Assembly: GCA_963840095.1 (NCBI GenBank)
Contig: CAWIXN010000001.1
Location: 1 to 64,000, forward strand
Origin: DATBGO01 sp963840095
GTDB lineage: Bacteria; Actinomycetota; Actinomycetes; Streptosporangiales; Streptosporangiaceae
Direction of reading: 5' to 3'
DNA: 64,000 bases
The notes under the pieces were generated by a model, which worked only from the letters and a program-made list of their open reading frames with translations, ran no database searches and had not been told where the DNA came from. How positions within the stretch are numbered: position 1 is the first letter of the stretch; each line of letters opens with the position of its first letter. Positions 34,706-43,662 of this stretch are shown piece after piece. Made by a program: the position numbers and the translations under genes.

Positions 34706-36577
34706 CTAACGCTGCTGGAGGCGTTCGGTCACGGTTGTGGCGAGTTTGGCCCGGACAGTCGGCTCGGTGTCGACCAGCCACTGAAAGTCCTCGCTGGTCA
34801 ATCTGAGGAGCCGGCCGGGTTCAGCGCACCGGACGGTCGCAAGGCGGGCGTAGCCGTAGCCGCCTCCCCAGTCGCGGGCGGCGAGCTCGCCGAAGTGGTC
34901 ACCGGGGCCGATGGTGCGGATGAGCCGGGCATCGATGAAGGTGTCGTAGCGGCCGGACAGGACGATATAGAAGAACCGGTCGGAATCCCACCGGCGTATG
35001 ACCTCCTCCCCGTCGGCCACGTCGAGACAGACGCCGCGGGCATGAACGGCGTGAATGGTGGAATCGGGCACGCCGGACAGCAGGGGGACGGTGCGCAGCA
35101 CGTCATTGCCGGGGTCCGCCATGGCGTCGGCCCTGGAATCGACGTAGGCCTGGCCGCCTCGCAACGCGGTCGCAGGGACAGGTGCGTCGGCGAAGTGCTC
35201 GATGACCCGGCGTATGTGCTCTTCCGAGCTGGTCGGGTTAAGAATGCAAAGCCGGATGGCATGGCGGCCGGCCAGGCGGGTCGTGGAGATAAGCGCGGCG
35301 CCGCCGCGTTCCAGCTCTTCGGCGAGGGCCGTGCCGCGGCGTTCGGTTTCTGCCTCGTCGCAGCCGGGCCATTCTCTGCGGAAGCAGACGATCCCGAGCG
35401 TCGCCGGCGCCATGAGGGTGAGTTCGGAATGGCTGCGGATCAGATCCTCGGCGTACTCCGCCAGATCGAGGTTGCGCTGGATGCAGGCGCGGAACGCGGC
35501 GAGGCCGAAGGTGTGCACACTGACCCAGATCTTGAGCGCCCGGAAGCCTCGGGAGAGCTGCAGGCCCCGATCTGCGAAGTTGACCTCACCGGCGCCGTGG
35601 GTGGCGTCGCTGTCGAGGTAGTCGGGGTTTATGGCGAATGTACGTTCAAGCCGGGCGCCGTCACGGATCAGCACGCAGCCGCACTCCATGGGCTGGTAGA
35701 GCCATTTATGGGGATCCAGCGTCACCGAGTCGGCGCGATCGATGCCGGCCAGCACCGCTCGTCCGTTGGCGGTGAGAACGGCGAAGCCGCCGTAGGCCGC
35801 ATCGACATGCAGCCACAGCCCTTCAGCGACGCAAACGTCGGCGAGATCCCCGAGGGGATCGACGGCGCCGGTATTCGTCGATCCAGCGCTGGCGCACAAG
35901 GCGAAGGGGACACGGCCAGCGCGGCGGTCAGCCCGGACGGCCGCGGCCACCGTGTCAGGCGAAAGACGCCAGCGATCGTCGGTCGGCAGTACTCGCACCT
36001 GCTGCGGGCGCAGCCCCATAGCTCGCGCGGTCCGAGCGAGGGACGAGTGAGCCTGATCCGACACGTACACCACGGAGTCTGCAGATGGCCCTCCGGCGGC
36101 CTCGCGTGCCACGAGCAGCGCCGTGAGGTTGGCGGCTGAGCCGCCGCTCACGAGCACGCCAGCGGTGTCGGCGGGCAGGCCGATCCAGGTGCGGAACCAG
36201 TCGATGACCTGGAGCTCGACCTGGGTGGCGCCGGCCGATTCCAGCCACGCTCCGCAGTACGGATTAGCCGCGGCGGCCGTCAGTTCCGACAGTGCCGCTG
36301 GCCAGGTCGTAAAGCTCGGGATGAAGGCGAGGTACCCGGGGTGATCGGTCCGCGCGGCGTAGGGCAGCACATCGGCCATCACCCGCGACAGGACCGTGCT
36401 GTAGTCCCCGGGCTGTTCGGGCGGCGGACCGCCGAGCCGGGAGCGCATCTCGGCTGCATCGGCGCGCCGTAGCACGGGATCGGCCTCGGGGCTGGCCAGC
36501 CGGGCAACGAGCGCATCGACGGTCGCATAACCGGCGCGCCTCATCGCCTCGATGTCCATCGCCAGTGGGTGCTTCAC
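34706..36577 (-). CDS. PLP-dependent decarboxylase fused to a cNMP-binding domain
   Basis: A 623-residue fusion. Residues about 1-480 are a group II PLP decarboxylase (aromatic amino acid/glutamate type): HPGYLAFIPSFTTWPAALSE, GVLVSGGSAANLTALL, FALCASAGSTNTGAVDPL, LHVDAAYGGFA, and SVTLDPHKWLYQPMECG with the PLP lysine. Residues about 500-620 form a Crp-type cyclic-nucleotide-binding domain: DGEEVIRRWDSDRFFYIVLS and GDHFGELAARDW, ending with ARLATVRC, so the Glu and Arg that usually bind cNMP are present, with an insertion between them. The domain suggests allosteric control by cAMP or cGMP. The divergent neighbour is a transporter with the same domain. Substrate unknown. Confidence 0.9.
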   Translation of the reverse strand: MKHPLAMDIEAMRRAGYATVDALVARLASPEADPVLRRADAAEMRSRLGGPPPEQPGDYSTVLSRVMADVLPYAARTDHPGYLAFIPSFTTWPAALSELTAAAANPYCGAWLESAGATQVELQVIDWFRTWIGLPADTAGVLVSGGSAANLTALLVAREAAGGPSADSVVYVSDQAHSSLARTARAMGLRPQQVRVLPTDDRWRLSPDTVAAAVRADRRAGRVPFALCASAGSTNTGAVDPLGDLADVCVAEGLWLHVDAAYGGFAVLTANGRAVLAGIDRADSVTLDPHKWLYQPMECGCVLIRDGARLERTFAINPDYLDSDATHGAGEVNFADRGLQLSRGFRALKIWVSVHTFGLAAFRACIQRNLDLAEYAEDLIRSHSELTLMAPATLGIVCFRREWPGCDEAETERRGTALAEELERGGAALISTTRLAGRHAIRLCILNPTSSEEHIRRVIEHFADAPVPATALRGGQAYVDSRADAMADPGNDVLRTVPLLSGVPDSTIHAVHARGVCLDVADGEEVIRRWDSDRFFYIVLSGRYDTFIDARLIRTIGPGDHFGELAARDWGGGYGYARLATVRCAEPGRLLRLTSEDFQWLVDTEPTVRAKLATTVTERLQQR

Positions 36578-36979
36578 GGCTGCCTCCTATCACCCGGCCG
36601 ACCTGCGCTGACGTAGCGCCGCGCCCGCCCTACGAGGAACTTCTCTCCCACTACTTATTTAGCGGGCCGTAGGTAAGGTCATGCAAGACGATGTCGGCCA
36701 TGTGCTCTCGGTTGCCATCCCAGCATTCCGGAAACGGAGCTCACCCCTCGGCGATCGCATAGTAGGCGTCTCCCGGGCCGCCCTGTCGGATCAGGACGGC
36801 GCCGACGTGCAGGTGGCAGCTAGCACCGCCCGGCGCCGAAAGCGAACTCGAGGTAACCGCCCCAGGCGTGCTGATGCTTCTTGTTGACGGGGACCAGGCC
36901 GTGGTTAAGACTCGCTACTAATCGTCGGCGTGACGTCCCCGGTCGGTCACCGAATGCGGACGAGCGTGAAGGATTGGCC
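36578..36979. other. Divergent regulatory region
   Basis: About 400 bases between the divergent decarboxylase and MFS genes. It contains an AT-rich stretch (ACTTATTTAGCG, about 36651-36662), the promoter candidate for one or both genes, and a relic of a cNMP-binding domain on the minus strand. No intact gene is present. Confidence 0.45.
36741..36818 (-). pseudogene. Relic of a cyclic-nucleotide-binding domain
   Basis: The minus strand encodes HVGAVLIRQGGPGDAYYAIA followed by EG and a stop. This matches the start of Crp-type cNMP-binding domains, such as GDVIIREGQPGERFYIIAEG in the neighbouring MFS protein. Only about 25 codons are left and there is no start. It is probably a leftover of a duplicated or rearranged neighbour. 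Confidence 0.5.
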
Positions 36980-38599
36980 TTGAGGCAGGACAGGTGGCGG
37001 TCCCGCAGTAAGCCGATCCTGCTACTTCTGGTGGCTTGGAGCCTTTCCTACGCTGGCGACCTGGCGGCATTCACTGCCGCGTCGGTATACGCGTACCGCG
37101 CGGGTGGCGCCGGGCTTGTCGGCATACTCGGACTTGCCAAGGCGCTTCCGGGCGCGTTCCTCGTGCCACTGGTCACCAGCGGGTCCGACCGGGTCCGGCG
37201 TGAGCGGCTGCTGATCGCCACCGTCGTGCCCAGGGCGCTGCTGCTCGGCACGGCCGCTGCCGCGATGACCGGTGCCGGGCAAGGCGTTCTCGTCGTGGTG
37301 CTCGTAGGGCTGGAGGGCGGCCTCGCCAGTGCCTTCCGTCAGGTGCAAGCCGCGTTGCTGCCCTGGCTGGCTCGCACTCCCGATGAGCTCACGAGCGCGA
37401 ACACCGCCTCCAGCGTGCTGCAATCGGCGGCAATGGTCGGCGGGCCTGCGATCGCCGCCGCCCTGCTCGCGACCGGCACGGCGCAGTCCGCCATGCTCGT
37501 CGCCTTCGGGTTCGTCGCGGTCGCAGCCCTGCTGCTCGCGGGTGTCCGACCGCTGTCATCACAGCCGCCAGCGCGGACGGCCGGGCGCCTGAAGCAGTTC
37601 AAGCGTGACATGGTTGCGGGCTTCGATGCCGGGGTTCGGCAACGTGACGCAATGGCGCTATTCGTACCCGCTGCCGCCCAGACGTTCGCCCGCGGCGTCC
37701 TCAATGTCCTGACGGTGGTCATCGCCGTGGAGCTATTCGGCCTGGGCTCGGCGGGCGTCGGCTGGCTCGCCGCGGTGCTCGGCGCGGGAGGCCTCCTCGT
37801 CGGCCCGCTTGCGGTCATCATCGTGCGCGGCAAGAGGGTGGCACGCAGCTTCGCTGGCGGGGTCGCCGGATGGGGAGTGCCGATGATCCTGCTCGCATTC
37901 GCCCACGCACAATACTGGCCGTACCTCATGTTCGGGCTGATCGGGGTAGCCAACGTCTTCGACGACGTGGGCGTCTACAGCGCGCTGCAGCAGGTGATCC
38001 CGCCCCGCTTGATGGGACGTGCGCTGGGAGTGCGAAGGGGGGTGCTGCTGCTATCGATGGCACTCGGCTCCGCGGTCACATCGTTGCTCATCCACACCTG
38101 GGGAGCCCGCGGCACGCTGATAGCGACTGGCATACTGCTCGTGGTGGCCGCCGTCGGGTTCCTGCCCAGGCTGACGGCCATCGACAGCAGGATTGCAGCC
38201 CCCGGCCCGAACTTGGCCCTGCTGCGCCAGGTGTCGTTCTTGCGCCCGCTGCCCTTCGCAATGGTCGAGCACCTGGCCAGCGAACTGCAGCCGGCGACCT
38301 ACGAACCTGGCGACGTGATCATTCGGGAAGGGCAGCCCGGCGAGCGCTTCTACATCATCGCGGAGGGCCGTACGCGCGCCACCAAGGATGGCAAGCAGCT
38401 CAGAGAGATGGGACCGGGTGAGTCGTTCGGGGAGATCGCCCTGCTGCGACGGATACCCAGGACTGCCACGGTCACCGCCCTGAGCCGCGTGGAAGCCGGG
38501 ATCCTCGGCCGTGCGGAGTTCCTGGCCGCCGTGACGGGCAATCCGGAGAGCGTGGGGGGCGCGGAGGAAGTAGTCTCGACCCGGCTCCAAGCCGAGTAA
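36980..38599 (+). CDS. MFS transporter with C-terminal cNMP-binding domain
   Basis: A membrane protein of about 540 residues. The first 420 residues hold about ten to twelve hydrophobic segments of an MFS (MFS_3-like) transporter, beginning ILLLLVAWSLSYAGDLAAFT, with DRVRRERLL after the second helix. From about residue 440 a cyclic-nucleotide-binding domain follows: EPGDVIIREGQPGERFYIIA and GESFGEIALLRRIPRTATV, which keeps the Glu and Arg that contact the cyclic phosphate. TTG 36980 with AAGGA six bases upstream is a good start; a more upstream TTG at 36881 would add 33 residues. Transport may be gated by cNMP. The cargo is unknown. Confidence 0.85.
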   Translation: MRQDRWRSRSKPILLLLVAWSLSYAGDLAAFTAASVYAYRAGGAGLVGILGLAKALPGAFLVPLVTSGSDRVRRERLLIATVVPRALLLGTAAAAMTGAGQGVLVVVLVGLEGGLASAFRQVQAALLPWLARTPDELTSANTASSVLQSAAMVGGPAIAAALLATGTAQSAMLVAFGFVAVAALLLAGVRPLSSQPPARTAGRLKQFKRDMVAGFDAGVRQRDAMALFVPAAAQTFARGVLNVLTVVIAVELFGLGSAGVGWLAAVLGAGGLLVGPLAVIIVRGKRVARSFAGGVAGWGVPMILLAFAHAQYWPYLMFGLIGVANVFDDVGVYSALQQVIPPRLMGRALGVRRGVLLLSMALGSAVTSLLIHTWGARGTLIATGILLVVAAVGFLPRLTAIDSRIAAPGPNLALLRQVSFLRPLPFAMVEHLASELQPATYEPGDVIIREGQPGERFYIIAEGRTRATKDGKQLREMGPGESFGEIALLRRIPRTATVTALSRVEAGILGRAEFLAAVTGNPESVGGAEEVVSTRLQAE

Positions 38600-38753
38600 C
38601 AGGCGCGGAAAGGTTGCCGAAAGTCCCCTGGGGCTGCTAAGCCACACGTAAGAGGGACCGCGTAGAGCTCGCGTAACGGCATCCTGACGATACGCGTTCC
38701 ACGAGAGGGAGCCTGCCGTTAACCACAGATCGCGTTTCTTCCGCTCCGGGCTG

Positions 38754-40061
38754 ATGTCCGGTTTCGGTGCTTTCATCGCCGTTATTGCCTTCTTCGCAGT
38801 GCCTCCCCAGGCGGCATACGCGAGCACGAACTGTTCCGACTGCTACGTCGTCAGTCCCGCCACCAATCCGGCGACCGCCGGCGCCGGGACTGGCGACCTT
38901 TATGCCTTCCAGGTCACGAACGATGACCCGCACGAGTATCTCGTGAGCCTGACGTTCACGGCGCCCACCGATTTCGTCATCACGGGTGCGACTGGTCCGA
39001 GCGGGACCTCGGTCTCGGCGCTGACGGACTCATCCGTCACGCTGAGCCTGCCGAGTGAACCTACCGGGCGCACCTTTGCCGTCGACGTCACGGTGCTGGC
39101 ACCCTGCGTATTCGCGAGCTCAGAGGTCTGGGGGGTGTCGGGCATCGACAGCCGGGGCGAGACCAACGAGGTCCAGTGGAGTTCCTCGCCGCTCAGCGTG
39201 TCAGTCAGCGGGCAGTGCAGCCTCGCCTTCACCGGACAGCCGGCCGAGACGGCGGTCAACTCCGACATCCTTACCGGGTTCAACTCGACCGGGTCGCCTC
39301 TCGCCGTGCAACTCCTCGACGCGAACAACGACCCGCTCAACCCGGCGAACTTCTCGGCCAGCGGAACCCCGGTCACGGTCTCGATCCTGACCAACCCGGC
39401 CAACGGGACGCTGACCGGCACCACGACTGTCGCCAGTTCGAACGGGGTCGCCGACTTCGGGAACCTGCAGATCAACAACCCCGGCGCCGCGTATGACCTG
39501 GCCGCGAACGCGTCGAACGCGTCCGGCTTCACCTCGGCCACCTCAAGCTTCTTCACGGTCACCGGTCAGATCCAGGCCTGCGGCACCGGGTCGTGCTCGG
39601 CGTCGCAGTCGACGTCGACCACGACTACGTCGGTCACGACGTCGTCGGCGTCAGGCAACTTCGTGACGCTCGGCCTCGGCGGGGTCACCCTCACGTGCAG
39701 CCATTACAACGCGGTGTCGGACGTGACGACCTTCGGTGTCTTCGACTCCTCAGGAGGCAGCGTCACGGCCTCGTCGGCGACCGCCACCCTCACCATCTCG
39801 AAGTCAGCCGTCGAGTCAGCACCGCGTCCGCTCCTGCTCTGGCAGGTCTGCTATGGGTCGCAGACGCCCTTCCCGGCGATCCCGGGCACCAGCGGGACGA
39901 CCACCATCGGCAGCACCACCTACCACACGGGACTGCTGTTGCCCTGCGTCTTGTTCAGTCCTGGTAATCCCGAGCCCTGCCTCATCTCCCAACGCTACAC
40001 AGCGGCGGGCTCGGTCCAGCTGAGATTTGTCGCTCTCGGGGATCCCATCTACCGCGGGTGA
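38754..40061 (+). CDS. Secreted Ser/Thr-rich protein of unknown function
   Basis: A 435-residue exported protein. The hydrophobic start FGAFIAVIAFFAVPPQAAYA ends in a signal peptidase site. The mature part is rich in Ser, Thr, Gly and Val with beta-sandwich features (SLTFTAPTDFVITGATGPSG, FAVDVTVLAPCVF, LAFTGQPAETAVNSDI). A Ser/Thr linker (SQSTSTTTTSVTTSSASG) separates two halves, and several Cys pairs occur. No known family was recognised. ATG 38754 lacks a ribosome site; a purine-rich GAGAGGGAG at 38703-38711 precedes an in-frame GTT at 38718 which would add a basic N-region, so the true start is doubtful. Confidence 0.6.
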   Translation: MSGFGAFIAVIAFFAVPPQAAYASTNCSDCYVVSPATNPATAGAGTGDLYAFQVTNDDPHEYLVSLTFTAPTDFVITGATGPSGTSVSALTDSSVTLSLPSEPTGRTFAVDVTVLAPCVFASSEVWGVSGIDSRGETNEVQWSSSPLSVSVSGQCSLAFTGQPAETAVNSDILTGFNSTGSPLAVQLLDANNDPLNPANFSASGTPVTVSILTNPANGTLTGTTTVASSNGVADFGNLQINNPGAAYDLAANASNASGFTSATSSFFTVTGQIQACGTGSCSASQSTSTTTTSVTTSSASGNFVTLGLGGVTLTCSHYNAVSDVTTFGVFDSSGGSVTASSATATLTISKSAVESAPRPLLLWQVCYGSQTPFPAIPGTSGTTTIGSTTYHTGLLLPCVLFSPGNPEPCLISQRYTAAGSVQLRFVALGDPIYRG

Positions 40062-40174
40062 TCTGCTTCCGGTACGCCGGCGGCCACCGGTAGCCGCTCG
40101 GTCGACGGTCTCCCGAGCGCTCCGATCGGCCGGACGTCATCATGGCCGCCGGGACGGCGCAGACGTAGGCTTGG

Positions 40175-43100
40175 GTGGTGCAGCGCTGCCCGGGCTGTGG
40201 CGAGGAGAACCCTGACCGGTTTCGGCTCTGCGGCTACTGTGGCTCAGTCCTCGTCGCTCAGCCTCCACCTCAGGAGGTCCGCAAGACCGTCACAGTCGTC
40301 TTCAGCGATCTGAAGGGCTCGACGGAGCTAGGCGACTGGCTCGACAGCGAGGCGTTGCGAGAGGTGCTCGCGCTCTATTTCTCGGCGATGAAGCCAGTCC
40401 TTGAGCGCCACGGCGGAACGATCGAGAAGTACATCGGGGATGCGATCATGGCCGTCTTCGGCCTGCCCCGGATGCACGAGGACGACGCGCTACGAGCCGT
40501 GCGGGCGACAGCCGAGATGCGCGAGGCGCTGGAGGACCTTAACGTCACCCTCCGAGCCGAGTTCGGGGTCACCCTGGAGAACCGGACCGGCGTCAACACC
40601 GGCGAAGTCGTCGCGGGTGACGTCGGCGGCTCCCAGCGCCTCGCCACCGGCGACACGGTGAACGTCGCCGCCCGCCTCGAGCAGGCTGCCCCGACTGGCG
40701 AGGTCCTGATCGGCGAGTCCACCTACCGGCTGGTGCGAGGCGTCGTCGAGGTCGTGCCGGTCGAGCCGCTGGAGCTGAAGGGCAAGCCGGAACCCGTCCC
40801 GGCCTACCGATTGCTCTCGGTCACCGCCGATGCGAGGAGCGCCAGACCGGCGGACCTGCCACTCGTCGGCCGGGCCCGCGAGATCGCCGCTCTCGACGCG
40901 GAGTTCCGTCGTTCGCTCGCCGGACCCGAGGGTCGGCTCGTCACGCTGCTCGGCAATGCCGGGGTCGGCAAGAGCGGCTCATCGAGGAGTTCGTGCGTCG
41001 CCTCGCCGGCGAGGCGACGGTGCTTCGCGGCCGCTGCCTGTCCTACGGCGACGGCATCACGTTCTGGCCGGTGGCTGAGGTGTTGCGGCAGGCCGCCGGG
41101 ATCGTGCCAGAGGACAGCGAGGAGGACGCCCGGATCAAGCTCAAGTCCTGCTTCGGAGCGCAGCTGGCCGACGCGACCAGCCGCATCGAGTCGGGCATGG
41201 GCCTCTCGCAGCACTCGTACGGAAAGGACGAGCTGTTCTGGGGCGTGCGGGTGACGCTCGAGGAGATGGCCCGGCGTAGCCCGCTCGTGGTGATCTTCGA
41301 CGACATCCACTGGGCGGAGGCCACCTTCCTCGAACTCATCGAGGATATTCTGGACGCCTCGCTTGGTGTGCCGCTCCTCGTCGTCTGTGCGGCCCGCCAT
41401 GAGCTCCTCGACGACCGGCCGGGTTTCGCCGCGGGCCGCTGGGCGGCCTCCCAGATCGAGCTCGGAGAACTGTCCCGATCCGAGGGCGGCCTCGTGGTGC
41501 GGAACCTGCTCGGCGAGGCGAGCCTGCCCCAGCCGCTTGAGCGGCGGATTCTCGGCCTCGCCGAGGGCAACCCGCTGTTCATCGAGCAGATGCTGTCCAT
41601 GCTGATCGACGATGGGCTCTTGCGTGAGCAGGCGGGGCGCTGGGTCTTCTCCGGTGCCGCCAAGGTCATCTCGGTTCCGGGAAACGTCTCGTCCTTGCTG
41701 GGTGCCCGCCTCGACAGGCTGGGTCCGGCCGAGCGTATGGTCGTGCAGTCGGCCTCGGTGATCGGCCTGGAGTTCTCCAGCAGCGCGGTATCGGTTCTGG
41801 TGGAGAGTGATGCCTGGACCGACCTCGAGCCTGCCCTCACCGCACTATGCCGCAAGCAGCTCATCCGCCGGGCGGAGCCGGGCGCGACCGGCGACTTTCG
41901 CTTCAGCCACATCCTGGTCCGGGACACGGCGTATGCGCGCCTGCTCAAGCGAACCCGGGCCCGGCTGCACGAACGTTTCGCCGCCTGGCTCGCCGACACG
42001 TTCCGGTCGCGACTCGCCGAGTACGAAGAGATCCTCGGCTACCACCTCGAGCAGTCGTTTCGCTACCGGGCCGAGCTCGGGCCGATCGACGGTGACGGGC
42101 GGCGGCTCGCCGCCGAGGCGTCGCGGCACCTGAGCTCGGCTGGCCGTCGCGCCCTGGCCCGGGGCGACATGCCGGCGGCGGCGAACCTGTTGCAGCGGGC
42201 CGCCGCGCTGCTCGGCGAGGAAGACCCCGCCCGCGCGCTGCTTCTCCTTGATGCGGGAGAGGCAGCGGTCGATATCGGCGAGTTCGAGCGGGCCGAGTCG
42301 GTGCTGACCGAGGCGGTGGACCGGGCGCATTCCGCCGGCGAGGTCGGGATCGCCCGGGCGGCGGCCCTCGCCCGCCTCCAGCTGCGCTACATGACTGACG
42401 CCCACGCGGTGCAGGGGAGCGTGGTTGAGCTCGTGGAACGGGAGATCCCCGAGCTCGAGGTGATGGGCGATGACCGCGCTCTAGTGCGGGCGTTCCGCCT
42501 GCTCGCCCAAGTGCACGGGACGGGACTGCGCTTCGCCGACACTGCCGCTGCCACGGAGCGCACGATCCGGCATGCGACCGCCGCCGGTGATGAGGTGACC
42601 GCGCGCCGCTTCCTCGGCTCGCTCGCGATCTCCGCCCTCTACGGCCCGATGCCCGTTCCCGAAGCCATCGCCACCTGCGAGGAAGTGCTCGCCCGGACGA
42701 AGGATGACCGCAAGGCGAAAGCGCTCACCGAGCTCGCGATCGGCCACCTTGAGGCCATGCGCGGGGACTTCGAGCGCGCTCGCCTGCTCTATCGCCGGAG
42801 CCGGGCCTCGCTCGAGGAGCTCGGCTGGCTCCTCTTTGCGGCGCTCACGTCGCTGGACTCGTCCGCCATCGAGGTGCTGGCAGGGGATCTGGTCGCCGCC
42901 GAGTCGGAGCTGCGGACGGACTACCGGTGTCTTCAGGAGATGGGCGAGCGCAACTACATTTCGACCACGGCAGGCCTGCTCGCCGACGTCCTGTCCGGGC
43001 AGGGCCGGTACGAGGAGTCGGCCGAGTTCGCCGGGGTTTGCGAGCACCTCGCCTCCCCCGACGACGTCGCTTCCCAGTTTCTGTGGCGCTGCGTACGCGG

Positions 43101-43362
43101 GAAGCTCAGGGCCCGGCAGGGGGCAATCGATGAGGCCGAGTCGCTGCTGTCGGCGGCGACGGCGCTCATCGGCACCTCTGACCAGCTTGACTGGCAGGGC
43201 AACGGGCTGCTGGATTTCGCCGAGGTCCGGGAACTGGCCGGTGCCCCGGCGGATGCCGCGGCTCTTGCCGAGAGAGCTACCAGCCTCTTCGAGCGTAAGG
43301 GAAACGTCGTCTCGGCATTGCGGGCACGTCAGCTTAGCGAGCGCCTGCGCTCGACGCCATGA
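40175..43362 (+). pseudogene. Class III nucleotide cyclase-AAA-TPR protein, one-base frameshift
   Basis: Read through the lesion this is one protein of about 1060 residues. It begins with a zinc ribbon (CPGCGEEN and CGYCG), then a class III cyclase domain with both metal-binding Asp residues (VVFSDLKGSTEL and YIGDAIMAVFGL) and GDTVNVAARLE. The AAA/STAND part has Walker A GNAGVGKS at the break point, VVIFDDIHWAEAT as Walker B, and a long TPR-like helical C-terminus without HTH. At about 40976 one C is missing (AAGAGCGGCTC where AAGAGCCGGCTC is expected), shifting the frame. The 40993-43362 part alone lacks the cyclase. If intact, it makes cAMP or cGMP. Confidence 0.85.
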
Positions 43363-43662
43363 AACTCGCGAGGGGGCCTCGCCGCTGCCGCCAGCGGCAC
43401 GGCTGGCGCCCGGCGTATTGATACCCCGACGCAACCCAAGAGGCGAAACGGATGGATGATCAAGGGTCGACGCCCGCGTTCGGCGATGGCGATCGGCTGA
43501 GCCGTGCCGGCGGCGGGCCGCTATTCCTCCCGAGATTGGTCGCGCCGCGTCTGCCGCATTCCGCCCCGGTTCGGGTCGCCCTGCCGGGGCGGTAGCCGAG
43601 GGACTTGTCCGGCCGTGATAAGAAAAGAACGGCAGCACGGAGGGGCTCGAGAGGGCGGCCCG
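43363..43662. other. Gap upstream of the L,D-transpeptidase
   Basis: No recognisable gene. The open frame that enters from upstream of the transpeptidase has no family-like text before about 43663. Confidence 0.35.

Noticed and set aside
34895..36139. 414-codon plus-strand frame opposite the decarboxylase
   Set aside because: Antisense shadow; the decarboxylase has the PLP lysine and all motifs.
42481..43638. 385-codon minus-strand frame over the cyclase-TPR gene
   Set aside because: Shadow of the TPR-coding region; no start or motif.
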